Positions 49,368 through 58,358 of a DNA stretch of 64,000 nt are shown piece after piece. The translations under genes and the position numbers were made by a program. Source of the stretch: JBOGNO01 sp050747245 (GTDB taxonomy: Bacteria > Acidobacteriota > Terriglobia > Acidiferrales > UBA7541); contig JBOGNO010000002.1 of NCBI GenBank assembly GCA_050747245.1, positions 372,001 through 436,000 of the forward strand, in the 5' to 3' direction. Position 1 is the first letter of the stretch, and each line of letters opens with the position of its first letter. Under the pieces are notes generated by a model that searched no databases, was not told where the DNA came from, and saw nothing but the letters and a program-made list of their open reading frames with translations.

Positions 49368-50336
49368 TCAGGTTTTTCCCACGGGACGGTTGAAGTCCAC
49401 CGCCGTCGTGTTCCCGCCGCAAACGACAATGCCGACTTGCTCGCCCGCGCGGGGCAGGTAGCGGCGCGACAATACCGCGGCAAATGCGGCAGCGCCTCCC
49501 GGCTCCGCCACCACTCGCATCGTGTTCCACAGGGCGGCCTGCGCTTGCAGAATTTCTTCATCGGAAACCAAGATGACTTCCGGCGCGAAAGCTTGCGCGA
49601 TCGGAAACATCAGTTTGCCGACGCGTTTCGGAGCGAGAGAATCGGCGGCGATTCCGCCCCCGGGTGCGTCCACGGGTCTTCCGGCGCGCAACGCGTGCGC
49701 GAGCGTGGAAGCCGCTTCCGGCTCGACGCCGATAATTTTGATTCGCCCGGAATACCATGCCGCGATTCCTCCCAGCAGGCCGCCGCCGCCGACGGCCACG
49801 AGGAGCGTCTCCAGCGCAGGAGCTTGCTCCGAGAATTCCAGACCCAGAGATCCCTGGCCGAGCAGAGTCTCCCGCTGGTCGTAGGCGTGCACGGCTATGG
49901 CGCCCGATTCCGCGCGCCATTTCTCGCTGGCTTCAAGCGCCTCCGCATAACTATGGCCCGCGATCACAAGTTCTGCACCGTAGCTCCGAATGAGTTCTAT
50001 TTTTGCGGGAGAGGCGACGCCGGGAACAAAAATTCGCGCGCGCTTTCCCAGTTTCCTTGCGGCAAATGCTACGGCGGCTCCGTGATTGCCTCCGGACGCG
50101 GCCACCACGCCCGCGGGAGGAACTTCACGCATCAGAAGACTGGCAAACGCGCCGCGGGCTTTGAAGGATCCGGTATGCTGAAGCGATTCGAGCTTGAAAA
50201 ACAGGCGTGCGGAGGCGGCGCCGAAGTCGCCGCCGTCGGCTTCGACAACCGGCGTGCGCCGGATGTAAGGACGGATTAGGCGTTCTGCCGCCGCAATGCT
50301 ATCCCGATCGATCTGTGTCGAGGAAATTGTTTTCAT
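49368..50336 (-). CDS. PLP-dependent threonine/serine dehydratase-type enzyme
   Basis: This 322-residue fold-type II enzyme has the PLP lysine in LQHTGSFKARGAFASLL (S-F-K), the substrate loop ASGGNHGAAVAFAA, the phosphate-binding glycine loop VAVGGGGLLGG and a final 'IVVCGGNTTAVDF' strand. It lacks the regulatory ACT domain of biosynthetic IlvA, so it resembles catabolic threonine dehydratase or serine racemase. The substrate is not decided by the sequence. Divergent from the btu locus. Confidence 0.9.
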   Translation of the reverse strand: MKTISSTQIDRDSIAAAERLIRPYIRRTPVVEADGGDFGAASARLFFKLESLQHTGSFKARGAFASLLMREVPPAGVVAASGGNHGAAVAFAARKLGKRARIFVPGVASPAKIELIRSYGAELVIAGHSYAEALEASEKWRAESGAIAVHAYDQRETLLGQGSLGLEFSEQAPALETLLVAVGGGGLLGGIAAWYSGRIKIIGVEPEAASTLAHALRAGRPVDAPGGGIAADSLAPKRVGKLMFPIAQAFAPEVILVSDEEILQAQAALWNTMRVVAEPGGAAAFAAVLSRRYLPRAGEQVGIVVCGGNTTAVDFNRPVGKT

Positions 50337-50434
50337 AAGCCGACCTTAGCGCAGACAGGATACCAATTCCGCGGAACTTTCTGATGCGCTAAGCCGCGCG
50401 ACGGATTCAGCAAGTGGAACAAACGTGTGTGCGG

Positions 50435-50464
50435 TTGACACGCTTCAAGCCGCGGCCCTACACT
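50435..50464 (+). promoter_or_regulatory. Promoter of the btuFCD operon
   Basis: TTGACA (50435-50440) and TACACT (50459-50464) are 18 bases apart, placing the transcript start about 13 bases before the riboswitch stem. The same elements occur at 36989-37018 on the other strand. Confidence 0.65.
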
Positions 50465-50483
50465 GCTCACGACAATTCAGCCT

Positions 50484-50650
50484 GCTCAGGTGAACCCTCG
50501 GAGCAATTTTTGTGACTCCTAGGGCAAGGGGAAGGCCGCGAAAATCGGCCACGGTCCCGCCACTGTGAACGGCCGGCGCTCGAAACGCAGCGCAAATTCC
50601 AATTCGCTACACGCGAATGCGATGGCCGAAGTCAGGAAACCTGCCTGAGC
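50484..50650 (+). promoter_or_regulatory. Cobalamin riboswitch upstream of btuF
   Basis: The closing stem GCTCAGG (50484-50490) with CCTGAGC (50644-50650) frames the element. Inside are GGGGAAGGCC, the conserved core GTCCCGCCACTGTGA (50554-50568) and the B12-box sequence GAAGTCAGGAAACCTGCC. This is the class I cobalamin aptamer. It should repress btuFCD when adenosylcobalamin is plentiful. Confidence 0.92.
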
Positions 50651-50735
50651 GGGAGGAGCGCTGGCATTCTTCGCGAGAGGGAATGCGGCGATGGCCCCGT
50701 CTTCCCGCGGGGCATTTTTATTTTTGGAGAGAAAG

Positions 50736-51689
50736 TTGAAGCGAACGGCGAGACGGCAGGCGGTATGCGCAACAATTATCATGGCAGCGCTCTTCGCGGC
50801 GACCGCGCTGGCAGCGCCCTTGCGGCAAGACGACGCAAGCGGGCCGCACCGAACCGTGAAGGATGAAACCGGCCGGCAGGTGGAATTGCCGGCGACCATC
50901 CGGCGCGTCGTATCGCTTGCGCCGAACCTAACGGAAATCATGTTCGCGCTCGGAGCCGAGGATCGCCTGGTGGGGGTGACATCGTATTCCGATTTTCCGC
51001 CGGAAGCGCAAAAGATAAAGGGAGTTGGCTTGCCGCTCGGCCCATCGCTCGAAGCCATCGTGGCGCTCAAACCCGACCTCGTGATTGCCACTCCGACGGC
51101 GAACCGCATCGACACCGTTCACGCGCTCGAAAAGCTCGGAATCCCCGTGTACGGCACCGATCCGCATACGGTGGAAGACACGATTCATTCCATCGTGCAC
51201 GTGGCGGAAGTTTTGGGAGTGGAATCGAAGGGACAGCATCTCGCCGGCCAATTGCAGGCGCGGCTCGATGCGCTGCACGCGCGCCTGGCGAACGAGCCTC
51301 CGCGGCGTGTCCTTTTCGTGGTCTGGGAAGAGCCGCTGATTTCGATTGGGCAGCACACGTTCATCACGGACGCGCTGCGCTGGGCGGGCGCGGAATCGGT
51401 GGTGAACGCGAAGCAGGATTGGCCGGTGCTGAGCCTGGAGGAAGTGGTGCGGCTCAAGCCGGATGCGCTGGTTTTCGCGGCGAGCCACGGCGAATCGAGC
51501 GCCGAAGAAATCGCCGGCCTTCGCGAACGTTTGCAATGGCGCGAAATCCCCGCCGTGCGCGAAGGGCGCGCCGCCGCAGTGAGCGATGCCATTGAGCGGC
51601 CCGCGCCGCGGCTGGTGGATGCCATCGAAGAACTCGCGCACCAGTTGCATCCGGCGGCCTTCGCGGACGAGAAGGCAGGCCCGAAGTGA
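50736..51689 (+). CDS. btuF: Cobalamin ABC transporter substrate-binding protein
   Basis: The protein has 317 residues from TTG 50736, chosen because GGAGAGAAAG precedes it and the product then has a clean signal peptide (ending ALAAP). The BtuF-like periplasmic fold shows 'TVKDETGRQVELPATIRRVVSLAPNLTEIMFALG', 'YSDFPPEA', 'LGPSLEAIVALKPDLVIA' and 'EEPLISIGQHTFITDALRWAGAES'. The riboswitch in front and the adjacent permease and ATPase genes fix the substrate as a corrinoid. The stop overlaps the GTG of btuC (GTGA). Confidence 0.92.
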   Translation: MKRTARRQAVCATIIMAALFAATALAAPLRQDDASGPHRTVKDETGRQVELPATIRRVVSLAPNLTEIMFALGAEDRLVGVTSYSDFPPEAQKIKGVGLPLGPSLEAIVALKPDLVIATPTANRIDTVHALEKLGIPVYGTDPHTVEDTIHSIVHVAEVLGVESKGQHLAGQLQARLDALHARLANEPPRRVLFVVWEEPLISIGQHTFITDALRWAGAESVVNAKQDWPVLSLEEVVRLKPDALVFAASHGESSAEEIAGLRERLQWREIPAVREGRAAAVSDAIERPAPRLVDAIEELAHQLHPAAFADEKAGPK

Positions 51690-52705
51690 AACCTCTCACG
51701 CTGGGGCGAATTGTCTCGCTGTGTGGCCTGCTTGCGTTCGTTCTCTTCTGCGTCGTGGTGATTTCGCTCAAGGTGGGCGCCTTTCCCGTTCCCGTGCTCG
51801 ATGTCGCGCGGACGCTCTTGCGCAGCGCGGTCGGCCGCAAGGATCTCGTCCCATCCGATTATCAGGTTGTGATTCTGAATTTGCGGCTGCCGCGAATTCT
51901 TCTGGGAATTCTGGTGGGAATGGCTCTCTCGGTGGCAGGTGCGGGGTTTCAGGCACTGCTGAGAAATCCCCTGGCGGATCCCTATGTGCTGGGAGTTTCG
52001 AGCGGAGCCGCCCTGGGCGCGATCTTGGCGCTCATGATGGCGCACCGCTTTCCCTTTGCCGAGGAGACCGCTGCGTTCGTCGGAGCGGGAATCACCATCG
52101 GCGCAGTGTATTTCCTCGGGAAGCGCGGCGGCCAGTTGGACAGCTCCACTTTGCTCCTTGCCGGAATCATCTGCGCTTCATTCCTCTCCGCTGTGATTAT
52201 GTTCCTGATGACGTTGCTTCCAGGGCGCGATTTGCGCGGCATGGCGTTCTGGCTCATGGGAGATCTTTCGTCGCCGCCAACAATTTCCGTGATTGGGCTG
52301 CTTCTTCTCGTGGTGACCGTAATCGTCGTGGTGATCTATGCGACTTCGGCGGATTTGAACCTGATTCTGACGGGCGAGCAGGAAGCGCGCCACCTGGGCG
52401 TGAATGTCGGACTCGTGAAAGTGGTGGTGTATGCGGGCGCGTCGCTGCTCACCGGCGTTGCCGTGGCGCTGAGCGGAGCAATTGGCTACGTCGGCTTACT
52501 CGTGCCGCACGTGATGCGCATGCTCTTCGGCTCCGACTATCGCGTGCTGATTCCCACCTCTGCGATCGGAGGAGCCATCGCCATCGTCGCCGCTGACGCC
52601 CTGGCGCGGACGGTGGTTGCGCCCACGGAATTACCCGTGGGAGCGATGACGGCCATTGCGGGAGCACCCGTATTCATTTACTTGCTGCGCCGGAGCGTGA
52701 GATGA
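51686..52705 (+). CDS. btuC: Cobalamin ABC transporter permease (FecCD/BtuC family)
   Basis: This 339-residue integral membrane protein starts with GTG overlapping btuF. It has about nine or ten membrane helices and the family signatures 'LRLPRILLGILVGMALSVAGAGFQALLRNPLADPYVLGVSSGAALGA', 'EEARHLGVNVGLVK'-like coupling loop (EARHLGVN) and 'GLLVPHVMRMLFGSDYRVLIP'. It forms the translocation channel with BtuD. The stop overlaps the ATG of btuD. Confidence 0.94.
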   Translation: MKPLTLGRIVSLCGLLAFVLFCVVVISLKVGAFPVPVLDVARTLLRSAVGRKDLVPSDYQVVILNLRLPRILLGILVGMALSVAGAGFQALLRNPLADPYVLGVSSGAALGAILALMMAHRFPFAEETAAFVGAGITIGAVYFLGKRGGQLDSSTLLLAGIICASFLSAVIMFLMTLLPGRDLRGMAFWLMGDLSSPPTISVIGLLLLVVTVIVVVIYATSADLNLILTGEQEARHLGVNVGLVKVVVYAGASLLTGVAVALSGAIGYVGLLVPHVMRMLFGSDYRVLIPTSAIGGAIAIVAADALARTVVAPTELPVGAMTAIAGAPVFIYLLRRSVR

Positions 52706-53625
52706 GCATGGAATCGCCCGGACGCTCTGTGCCCGCCGCGCCTATTCCGGGCGCGGCCGCCACGAGTCTTTCCGTTCCGGAGCCCCGTCTAAAGGTCGAA
52801 CAACTGCACTACGCCTACGCTGCGACGGAACGCGCTGCGCCGGAATTTTCACTCGGGCCCATCAGCTTCGAAGCGCGCCAGCGCGAAATGCTCACGATTC
52901 TCGGGCCGAACGCCAGCGGAAAATCCACGCTCTTGAAATTAATTGCCGGAGTGCTGCCGCCCGTTTCCGGGCGCGTGGAAACCGACGGCGTCAGCGTGGC
53001 GGAACTTTTTCCGCGGGCGCGCGCGCAAAAAATTGCTTTGGTGCAGCAGGAAAGCGCGCTGCTTTTTCCGCTGCGTGTCTGGGAATTCGTTTTGCAGGGA
53101 CGCTATCCCTACGGCCGCCGGCTGCGATTTGAATCGACGAGCGATTGTCATATTTCGGAGACCGCCCTCGCGCAAGTGGGCGCGGAGAAATTGCGGGATC
53201 GCTGGATGAACCAGCTCTCCGGCGGCGAAAAGCAGCGCGTGATACTGGCGCGCGCGCTGGCGCAGCAGCCCGCGCTGCTGTTGCTCGATGAGCCCACGCA
53301 GCACCTGGACATCGGCGGAAAAGTGGAATTGCTGCGGCGGCTGCGGCGGCTGGCGCGCGAAAACCGCTACACCGTGGTGGTGGTGACGCACGAATTGAAC
53401 TTGGCGGCGGAATTTGCCGACCGCGTGGTGCTGATGCACAAGGGAAAATGCGTCCGCGAGGGAACTCCGGCGGAAGTGTACACACGCGCGGCGCTCGAAC
53501 CCGTGTTTGACGCGCCCCTCGACGTCGAAATGTCCGCGAGCGGGAGGCCGCGCGTGATCCTGCGCGCGAATGCGGAAAGTTCGGAAGGCGAAGGGGGAAC
53601 GATCCGCGAAGGAGAAAATCGGTAG
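52702..53625 (+). CDS. btuD: Cobalamin ABC transporter ATP-binding protein
   Basis: The protein has 307 residues. Walker A is GPNASGKST (68-76), the signature LSGGEKQ (172-178) and Walker B LLLLDEP (192-198), with the H-loop in 'VVVTHELNLAAEFADRV'. The N-terminal 30 residues and the C-terminal 45 are extensions beyond the usual 250-residue BtuD. It powers BtuC. Coupled to btuC by ATGA; the second cobalamin riboswitch begins about 95 bases after its stop. Confidence 0.94.
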   Translation: MSMESPGRSVPAAPIPGAAATSLSVPEPRLKVEQLHYAYAATERAAPEFSLGPISFEARQREMLTILGPNASGKSTLLKLIAGVLPPVSGRVETDGVSVAELFPRARAQKIALVQQESALLFPLRVWEFVLQGRYPYGRRLRFESTSDCHISETALAQVGAEKLRDRWMNQLSGGEKQRVILARALAQQPALLLLDEPTQHLDIGGKVELLRRLRRLARENRYTVVVVTHELNLAAEFADRVVLMHKGKCVREGTPAEVYTRAALEPVFDAPLDVEMSASGRPRVILRANAESSEGEGGTIREGENR

Positions 53626-53720
53626 CAGGCGGGAGTACACAAAATTCTTAAACGTATGACGATTTGTGGCGCGAACGGGCCGGAAATTAACCCGCCCGCA
53701 CACGCTGCTCGACAATCACC

Positions 53721-53887
53721 TGAGACTCCGCGCACGGGAAGACGGTGAAAGGCCGTCGCCGCCGCGCGACTGTAAGGCGGAGCAATCCGGGCACGCCACT
53801 GTGCCACTCGCCATCTTCAGCGGCGAATGGAATGGGAAGGCTGCCCGCGAAGAATTGCCGCCAAGCCAGGAGACCGGCGGAGTCTCA
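53721..53887 (+). promoter_or_regulatory. Second cobalamin riboswitch, upstream of btuB
   Basis: A perfect 10-bp closing stem, TGAGACTCCG (53721-53730) with CGGAGTCTCA (53878-53887), encloses ACGGGAAGACGGTGAAA, CGCGACTGTAA, the core GCCACTGTG (53795-53803), GGGAAGGC and the B12-box AAGCCAGGAGACCGGC. The element ends 73 bases before the btuB start. Confidence 0.93.
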
Positions 53888-53960
53888 ATCCTGCAGCCTG
53901 CAAATTGCCGCCGGCGCAGGACAACCTTCAACTCCCGCGCGAAGAGGGAGAGGAGGAACC

Positions 53961-56126
53961 ATGAGACTCAAACCATTTCTCGCAATAAGAATTTTCCTCT
54001 TTGGTTTTTTCGCGATCGCATCTGCATTTTTCGCCGTGCCGCACGCCGCGGGGCAAACATCCGCAACGCTTACCGGAACCCTAACGGATCCTCGCGGCGC
54101 GGCCATCGCGCACGCCGAAATTACCGCCAGCCTGATTTTTGGCCGTGACGTAGTGGCTCGCGGCGAATCGGCTACGGATGGAACTTTTCGTCTCACCCTT
54201 CCCCCTGGAATTTACCGCGTACGCATCACCGCCGATTCGTTTCAGGCCGTGGAGCAGGCTCTCACGCTGGCGCCTGGAGAAACGCGCACTTGGAATTTGC
54301 GTTTGGAACTCGAACCGCTCTCCGCTCACGTCGTCGTTTCTGCGGAAGCGCAGCCGGCGCCCGCGGAGACAGCTCCTTCGCTCGTGGACGTGCTCACGCG
54401 TCAGGATATCGACGACCGGCAGGAAATATGGCTGACCCCGCTGCTTGCCAGCGTTCCGGGCGTGAGTTATTCGCGCCTTGGGCCGTTCGGCGGCGTCACC
54501 ACACTTTTTCTCGACGGGGGAAACTCTAACTTCACGAAAATCCTGGTGGACGGTGCGCCCGTGAACGTCAGCGAGCCCGGGTTTTCACCGGACTTTTCGA
54601 ACCTCACCGCCGACAACATCGATAAAATCGAAATCGTTCATGGTGCATCGAGCGCGCTCTATGGTTCGGACGCCATGTCGGGAGTGGTGCAAATCTTCAC
54701 CCATCGCGGCGCCACCCGCACGCCGCAGCTCACGCTCGAAGGAAACGGCGGAACATTTGATACCGGCCAGGGAAGGGGGCAGTTGAGCGGCCTGCTCGGC
54801 GCGTTCGATTACTCCCTCGGCGCGGGCTACTTCTCGACGGGCGGCCAGGGAACGGGCGACTACTTTCGAGACACAACGCTCTCCGGGAACTTCGGCTGGA
54901 AATTTTCGGACGCTGACTCCCTGCGCCTGACGCTGCGTAACAGCGCGAGCGACGCGGGGCAGCCGGGGCAAACCCTGCTTTCCTCTCAGTCGATCTTCGC
55001 AGTGAGTCCGGGAGAGCACAGCGACCTCCACGATTTTTCCTCCAGTCTGGCCTGGAAGTTCGCGAGCGGCGATCACTGGCAAAACCAATTGCTCGGGTAC
55101 GAATCGCGCTTTCAGGACACCCTCGATATTCCTCAGTTCGCTTTCACGTCTGTCAGCAAATTCAATCGCGCGGGCATCACCGGGCAATCCACTTATTTGT
55201 TCTCCGGTGGGGAGGTCACGGGGGGCTATCTGTTTGAGTCCGAGACTGGCGGCGTGAAGGAACGGCACGATCACGCCGGTTATCTGGAAGCGCGCTATCA
55301 GTTCGGGCACCGGCTCAATTTGATCGCTGGTGAGCGGACCGAAGCGAACGATTCCTACGGGATCCGTGTTGTTCCGCGTACCGGAGCTTCTTACGCCTTG
55401 CGCTTCGGCCGCGGATTCTGGGGAGCCACGCGATTGCGAGCCTCCTTCGGCAAGGGGATCTTGGAGCCGCCGCTGTTTCCGGCCGATTGCACGCCGGTTC
55501 TCAAGCCGGAGCAGAGCACAACTGTGGATGCGGGTATCGACCAGTTTCTTGCCTCCGACCGTGTTCGTCTATCGGTCACCTACTTCCACAACGATTTTCG
55601 CGACATCGTCAGCTTTGCTTTTGGCGCCGGGAGCCCGAATTGCCCCGCGTTCGGCGGCAGCTTCTTCAATACTGACAAGGCGCGGGCCTTCGGCGCGAAT
55701 TCATCGATTGAAGTGAAAGCGACGCGTTGGCTGAACGTCGCCGGAACCTACGCATACGACGATTCGAAAGTGCTTGTGTCACCGAACGCCAGCGATCCTG
55801 CTCTCGTCCCGGGCAATCAGCTATTGAAGCGGCCGCTTCATTCGGCGAACCTCACCCTCAATGCCCATCTTCGCAGGATCAATTGGAATATCAGCGGCCA
55901 CTTCGTGGGCCGCAGGACCGACAGTGACTTCCTGGGCCTCGGCATCACCAGAGATCCCGGCTACTTCCGGCTGGATATGGCTATGGTAGTGCCGCTTCGG
56001 TACGGTTTGTCGATGACCTCGCAATTTGAAAACCTGCTCGACCGGCGCTACCAGGACGCTGTTGGCTATCCCGCGCTCGGGTTTAACTATCGCGTGGGAA
56101 TGAAATACACCTGGGGCGGGGAATAG
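53961..56126 (+). CDS. btuB: TonB-dependent outer-membrane receptor, probable cobalamin transporter
   Basis: The protein has 721 residues. AGGAGGAACC precedes the ATG at 53961. After the signal peptide (ending AAGQ) comes a carboxypeptidase-regulatory-like beta domain (about residues 30-110: TLTGTLTDPRGAAIAHAEI), which is common in Acidobacteriota and Bacteroidota receptors but absent from E. coli BtuB. Then come a plug ('LVDVLTRQDIDDR', 'VTTLFLDGGNSNFTKILVDG', 'IDKIEIVHGASSALYGSDAMSGVVQIFT') and a beta barrel ending in an aromatic-rich strand (YRVGMKYTWGGE). The riboswitch directly upstream assigns corrinoid uptake. Confidence 0.9.
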   Translation: MRLKPFLAIRIFLFGFFAIASAFFAVPHAAGQTSATLTGTLTDPRGAAIAHAEITASLIFGRDVVARGESATDGTFRLTLPPGIYRVRITADSFQAVEQALTLAPGETRTWNLRLELEPLSAHVVVSAEAQPAPAETAPSLVDVLTRQDIDDRQEIWLTPLLASVPGVSYSRLGPFGGVTTLFLDGGNSNFTKILVDGAPVNVSEPGFSPDFSNLTADNIDKIEIVHGASSALYGSDAMSGVVQIFTHRGATRTPQLTLEGNGGTFDTGQGRGQLSGLLGAFDYSLGAGYFSTGGQGTGDYFRDTTLSGNFGWKFSDADSLRLTLRNSASDAGQPGQTLLSSQSIFAVSPGEHSDLHDFSSSLAWKFASGDHWQNQLLGYESRFQDTLDIPQFAFTSVSKFNRAGITGQSTYLFSGGEVTGGYLFESETGGVKERHDHAGYLEARYQFGHRLNLIAGERTEANDSYGIRVVPRTGASYALRFGRGFWGATRLRASFGKGILEPPLFPADCTPVLKPEQSTTVDAGIDQFLASDRVRLSVTYFHNDFRDIVSFAFGAGSPNCPAFGGSFFNTDKARAFGANSSIEVKATRWLNVAGTYAYDDSKVLVSPNASDPALVPGNQLLKRPLHSANLTLNAHLRRINWNISGHFVGRRTDSDFLGLGITRDPGYFRLDMAMVVPLRYGLSMTSQFENLLDRRYQDAVGYPALGFNYRVGMKYTWGGE

Positions 56127-56191
56127 TCGCATTTTCCTGCCACTCTGGCCGGAGAGGCTCATTCCGGACGGAGCAGCGCGTAGGCGAATGT

Positions 56192-56197
56192 TATAAT
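56192..56197 (+). promoter_or_regulatory. -10 element of gatB
   Basis: TATAAT ends 13 bases before the gatB ATG and no ribosome site is seen between them, giving a very short leader of about 6 bases. Confidence 0.4.
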
Positions 56198-56210
56198 TCG
56201 CCCCGCGAAT

Positions 56211-57695
56211 ATGAGCCGCGCGACTGAGGAAACTAATCGGGTGCCCCAGGATTTGCTGGCGCGCTACGAGCCTGTCATCGGCCTTGAAGTGCACGTACAG
56301 CTTCTGACGCGCACCAAGGCCTTCTGCGGATGCTCGAGCCGCTTCGGCGATCCGCCGAACACCAATGTTTGCCCCGTGTGCCTGGGATTGCCGGGCGCGC
56401 TGCCCGTCCTGAATAAACGCGCCCTCGAATTGGCGATTCGCGCGGCGCTCGCGCTCCATTGCGAAGTGCGCGCGGACTCGCGCTTCGCGCGCAAGAATTA
56501 TTTCTATCCCGATCTTCCGAAGGGATACCAGATTTCCCAGTATGAGCGTCCCCTCGCCACCGGCGGACATCTCGAAATCGAATTCGCGGATGCCCGAAAA
56601 AAAATCGGTATCACTCGCGTGCACATGGAGGAAGACGCAGCCAAGGCTCTCCACGAGGGCTTTCCCGATTCCAACAACAAGACCTACGTCGATTTCAATC
56701 GCTGCGGCGTGCCCCTGGTTGAAATCGTCTCCGAACCCGACATGCGGTCTCCCGCCGAAGCGCACGCCTACCTGACGACGCTCAAACAGGTGCTCGAATA
56801 CACGGAAGTGAGCGACTGCAACATGGAGCAGGGTTCGCTGCGCTGCGATGCCAATCTGAGTGTGCGCCTGCGCGGAGCGGAAAAATTTGGCGTCAAGGCG
56901 GAAGTGAAAAATCTCAATTCCTTCCGCCATTTGCAGCGGGCCCTGGAGTATGAATTCGAGCGGCAGGTACGCATCCTCGAAACCGGCGGCCGCGTGGAGC
57001 AGGAGACGCGCCTCTGGAATGTAACCGCGGGCCAGACGGAGCCGATGCGTTCGAAAGAATTTGCCCACGATTACCGCTATTTTCCCGAGCCGGATTTGCT
57101 GCCCGTTTGCGTGAGCGCTTCCTGGAAAGAGGAAATCGCGCGCGCCATGCCGGAGCTGCCCGCAGCGAAGCGTGCGCGGTTCGTTACGACCTACGGCATC
57201 TCGGCGTACGATGCGGAAATTCTGACCGCGACGCGCGGCCTCGCGGATTATTTTGAGGCCGTCGTCCGCGCGGGCGCTCCCGGAAAGTCTGCGGCCAACT
57301 GGATTGCCACTGATTTGTTGCGTCTCTTGAACGATGCGCGGAAAGAAATAGCGGACTGTCCGGTCGCGCCTGCGGCGCTCGCGGACGTGATTCGCCGGGT
57401 GGAAAGCGGAGAAATTACCGCCGCGAGTGGAAAAAAAGTTTTTACGGAGATGTTTGCGACGCGCCGGGCGGCGGCCGAAATCATCGCCGGCCAGGGACTC
57501 GCGCAAATCAGCGACGCCGCCGAAATCGAACGTATCGCGCGTGAGGTCATCGCGCAGAATCCGGAAAATGCCGCGAAGTATCGCGCCGGCAACGAGGGCG
57601 TATTCAAATTTTTTATCGGCCAGGTTATGCGCGCCACGCGCGGCCAGGCCAATCCGCAAATCGTGTATGACACGCTGAAGCGTCTCCTGGCTTAG
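56211..57695 (+). CDS. gatB: Aspartyl/glutamyl-tRNA(Asn/Gln) amidotransferase subunit B
   Basis: This 494-residue protein is complete. Family features are 'YEPVIGLEVHVQLLTRTKAFCGCSSRFG', 'PNTNVCPVCLGLPGALPVLN' (Cys cluster for zinc), 'ARKNYFYPDLPKGYQISQYE', 'DFNRCGVPLVEIVSEPD', 'NMEQGSLRCDANLSVR' and 'KAEVKNLNSFRHLQRALEYE', with the C-terminal YqeY-like tail ending 'QANPQIVYDTLKRLL'. With GatA and GatC it converts mischarged Glu-tRNA-Gln or Asp-tRNA-Asn. gatA and gatC are not adjacent. Confidence 0.97.
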   Translation: MSRATEETNRVPQDLLARYEPVIGLEVHVQLLTRTKAFCGCSSRFGDPPNTNVCPVCLGLPGALPVLNKRALELAIRAALALHCEVRADSRFARKNYFYPDLPKGYQISQYERPLATGGHLEIEFADARKKIGITRVHMEEDAAKALHEGFPDSNNKTYVDFNRCGVPLVEIVSEPDMRSPAEAHAYLTTLKQVLEYTEVSDCNMEQGSLRCDANLSVRLRGAEKFGVKAEVKNLNSFRHLQRALEYEFERQVRILETGGRVEQETRLWNVTAGQTEPMRSKEFAHDYRYFPEPDLLPVCVSASWKEEIARAMPELPAAKRARFVTTYGISAYDAEILTATRGLADYFEAVVRAGAPGKSAANWIATDLLRLLNDARKEIADCPVAPAALADVIRRVESGEITAASGKKVFTEMFATRRAAAEIIAGQGLAQISDAAEIERIAREVIAQNPENAAKYRAGNEGVFKFFIGQVMRATRGQANPQIVYDTLKRLLA

Positions 57696-57739
57696 AGCGC
57701 TTCCGGTTGCTAGAATGTCGCCGCTCTTAAGGAGTTCAG

Positions 57740-58105
57740 ATGCCTCCTACGATTGTGAACGGGAAGATCTGCTACATCGAGATTCCCGCCACGGACATTG
57801 CGCGCTCGGCCGACTTTTACCAGAAGGTCTTTGGCTGGGACATCCGAAAACGCGGCGATGGCAGCACCGCATTTGATGACACCACCGGTCAAGTCAGCGG
57901 CAGTTGGGTGCTCGGTCGTTCGCCCGCCTCAAAGCCCGGCTTTTTGGTTTATGTCATGGTGGATAGCGTCGCCGCGGCCGTTGGGCTGGTTACCGCCAAT
58001 GGTGGCAAGATCGTTCAGCCGATCGGCGCGGATGCTCCGGAGATCACTGCCCGATTCAGCGACCCGGCAGGAAACGTGATTGGGCTCTACCAGCAACCCG
58101 CCTGA
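57740..58105 (+). CDS. VOC (glyoxalase/bleomycin resistance) family protein
   Basis: This is a 121-residue protein with AAGGAG before the ATG. The single VOC domain reads 'KICYIEIPATDIARSADFYQKVFGWDIRKRGDGSTAFDD', 'GFLVYVMVDSVAAAVGLVTANGGKIVQPI' and 'ARFSDPAGNVIGLYQQP', with the metal-type Glu near each half. Such proteins include glyoxalases, dioxygenases and metal-free binders. The substrate is unknown. Confidence 0.88.
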   Translation: MPPTIVNGKICYIEIPATDIARSADFYQKVFGWDIRKRGDGSTAFDDTTGQVSGSWVLGRSPASKPGFLVYVMVDSVAAAVGLVTANGGKIVQPIGADAPEITARFSDPAGNVIGLYQQPA

Positions 58106-58358
58106 TGCAGCGCGGAGCGGCGTGCCTTGAGGAATCGTTCAGCTCTATCTCGCCGCTTGAATTCTACGGACGCTGGGAAGCTCAATCCAATTTGGCAGGG
58201 TGTCCCGAATTATGTGGACGCGCACGCCAGCTTGCGTTTCGAGTTATAATCCCGCTAGAGTTTGCCCGGAGAGTATCAGGCCATTTGAAACCAATGGACG
58301 CGGTTCTGCGTATTGAAAAGAGATATCGGCGCGGCTGAAAATCTAAGAGTGCAAGGAC
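58106..58358. promoter_or_regulatory. Leader region of the seleno-peroxiredoxin gene
   Basis: No supported gene was found. TATAAT (58245-58250) is a likely -10 element, giving a leader of about 100 bases. AAGGA at 58352-58356 is the ribosome site for the ATG at 58359. Confidence 0.4.

Noticed and set aside
55821..57659. 612-codon minus-strand open frame opposite btuB end and gatB
   Set aside because: GatB on the plus strand matches its family throughout; the antisense frame has shadow-type composition and spans two genes.
58105..58338. 77-codon frame between the VOC gene and the seleno-peroxiredoxin
   Set aside because: No ribosome site, no coherent protein features, and it contains the likely promoter of the next gene.
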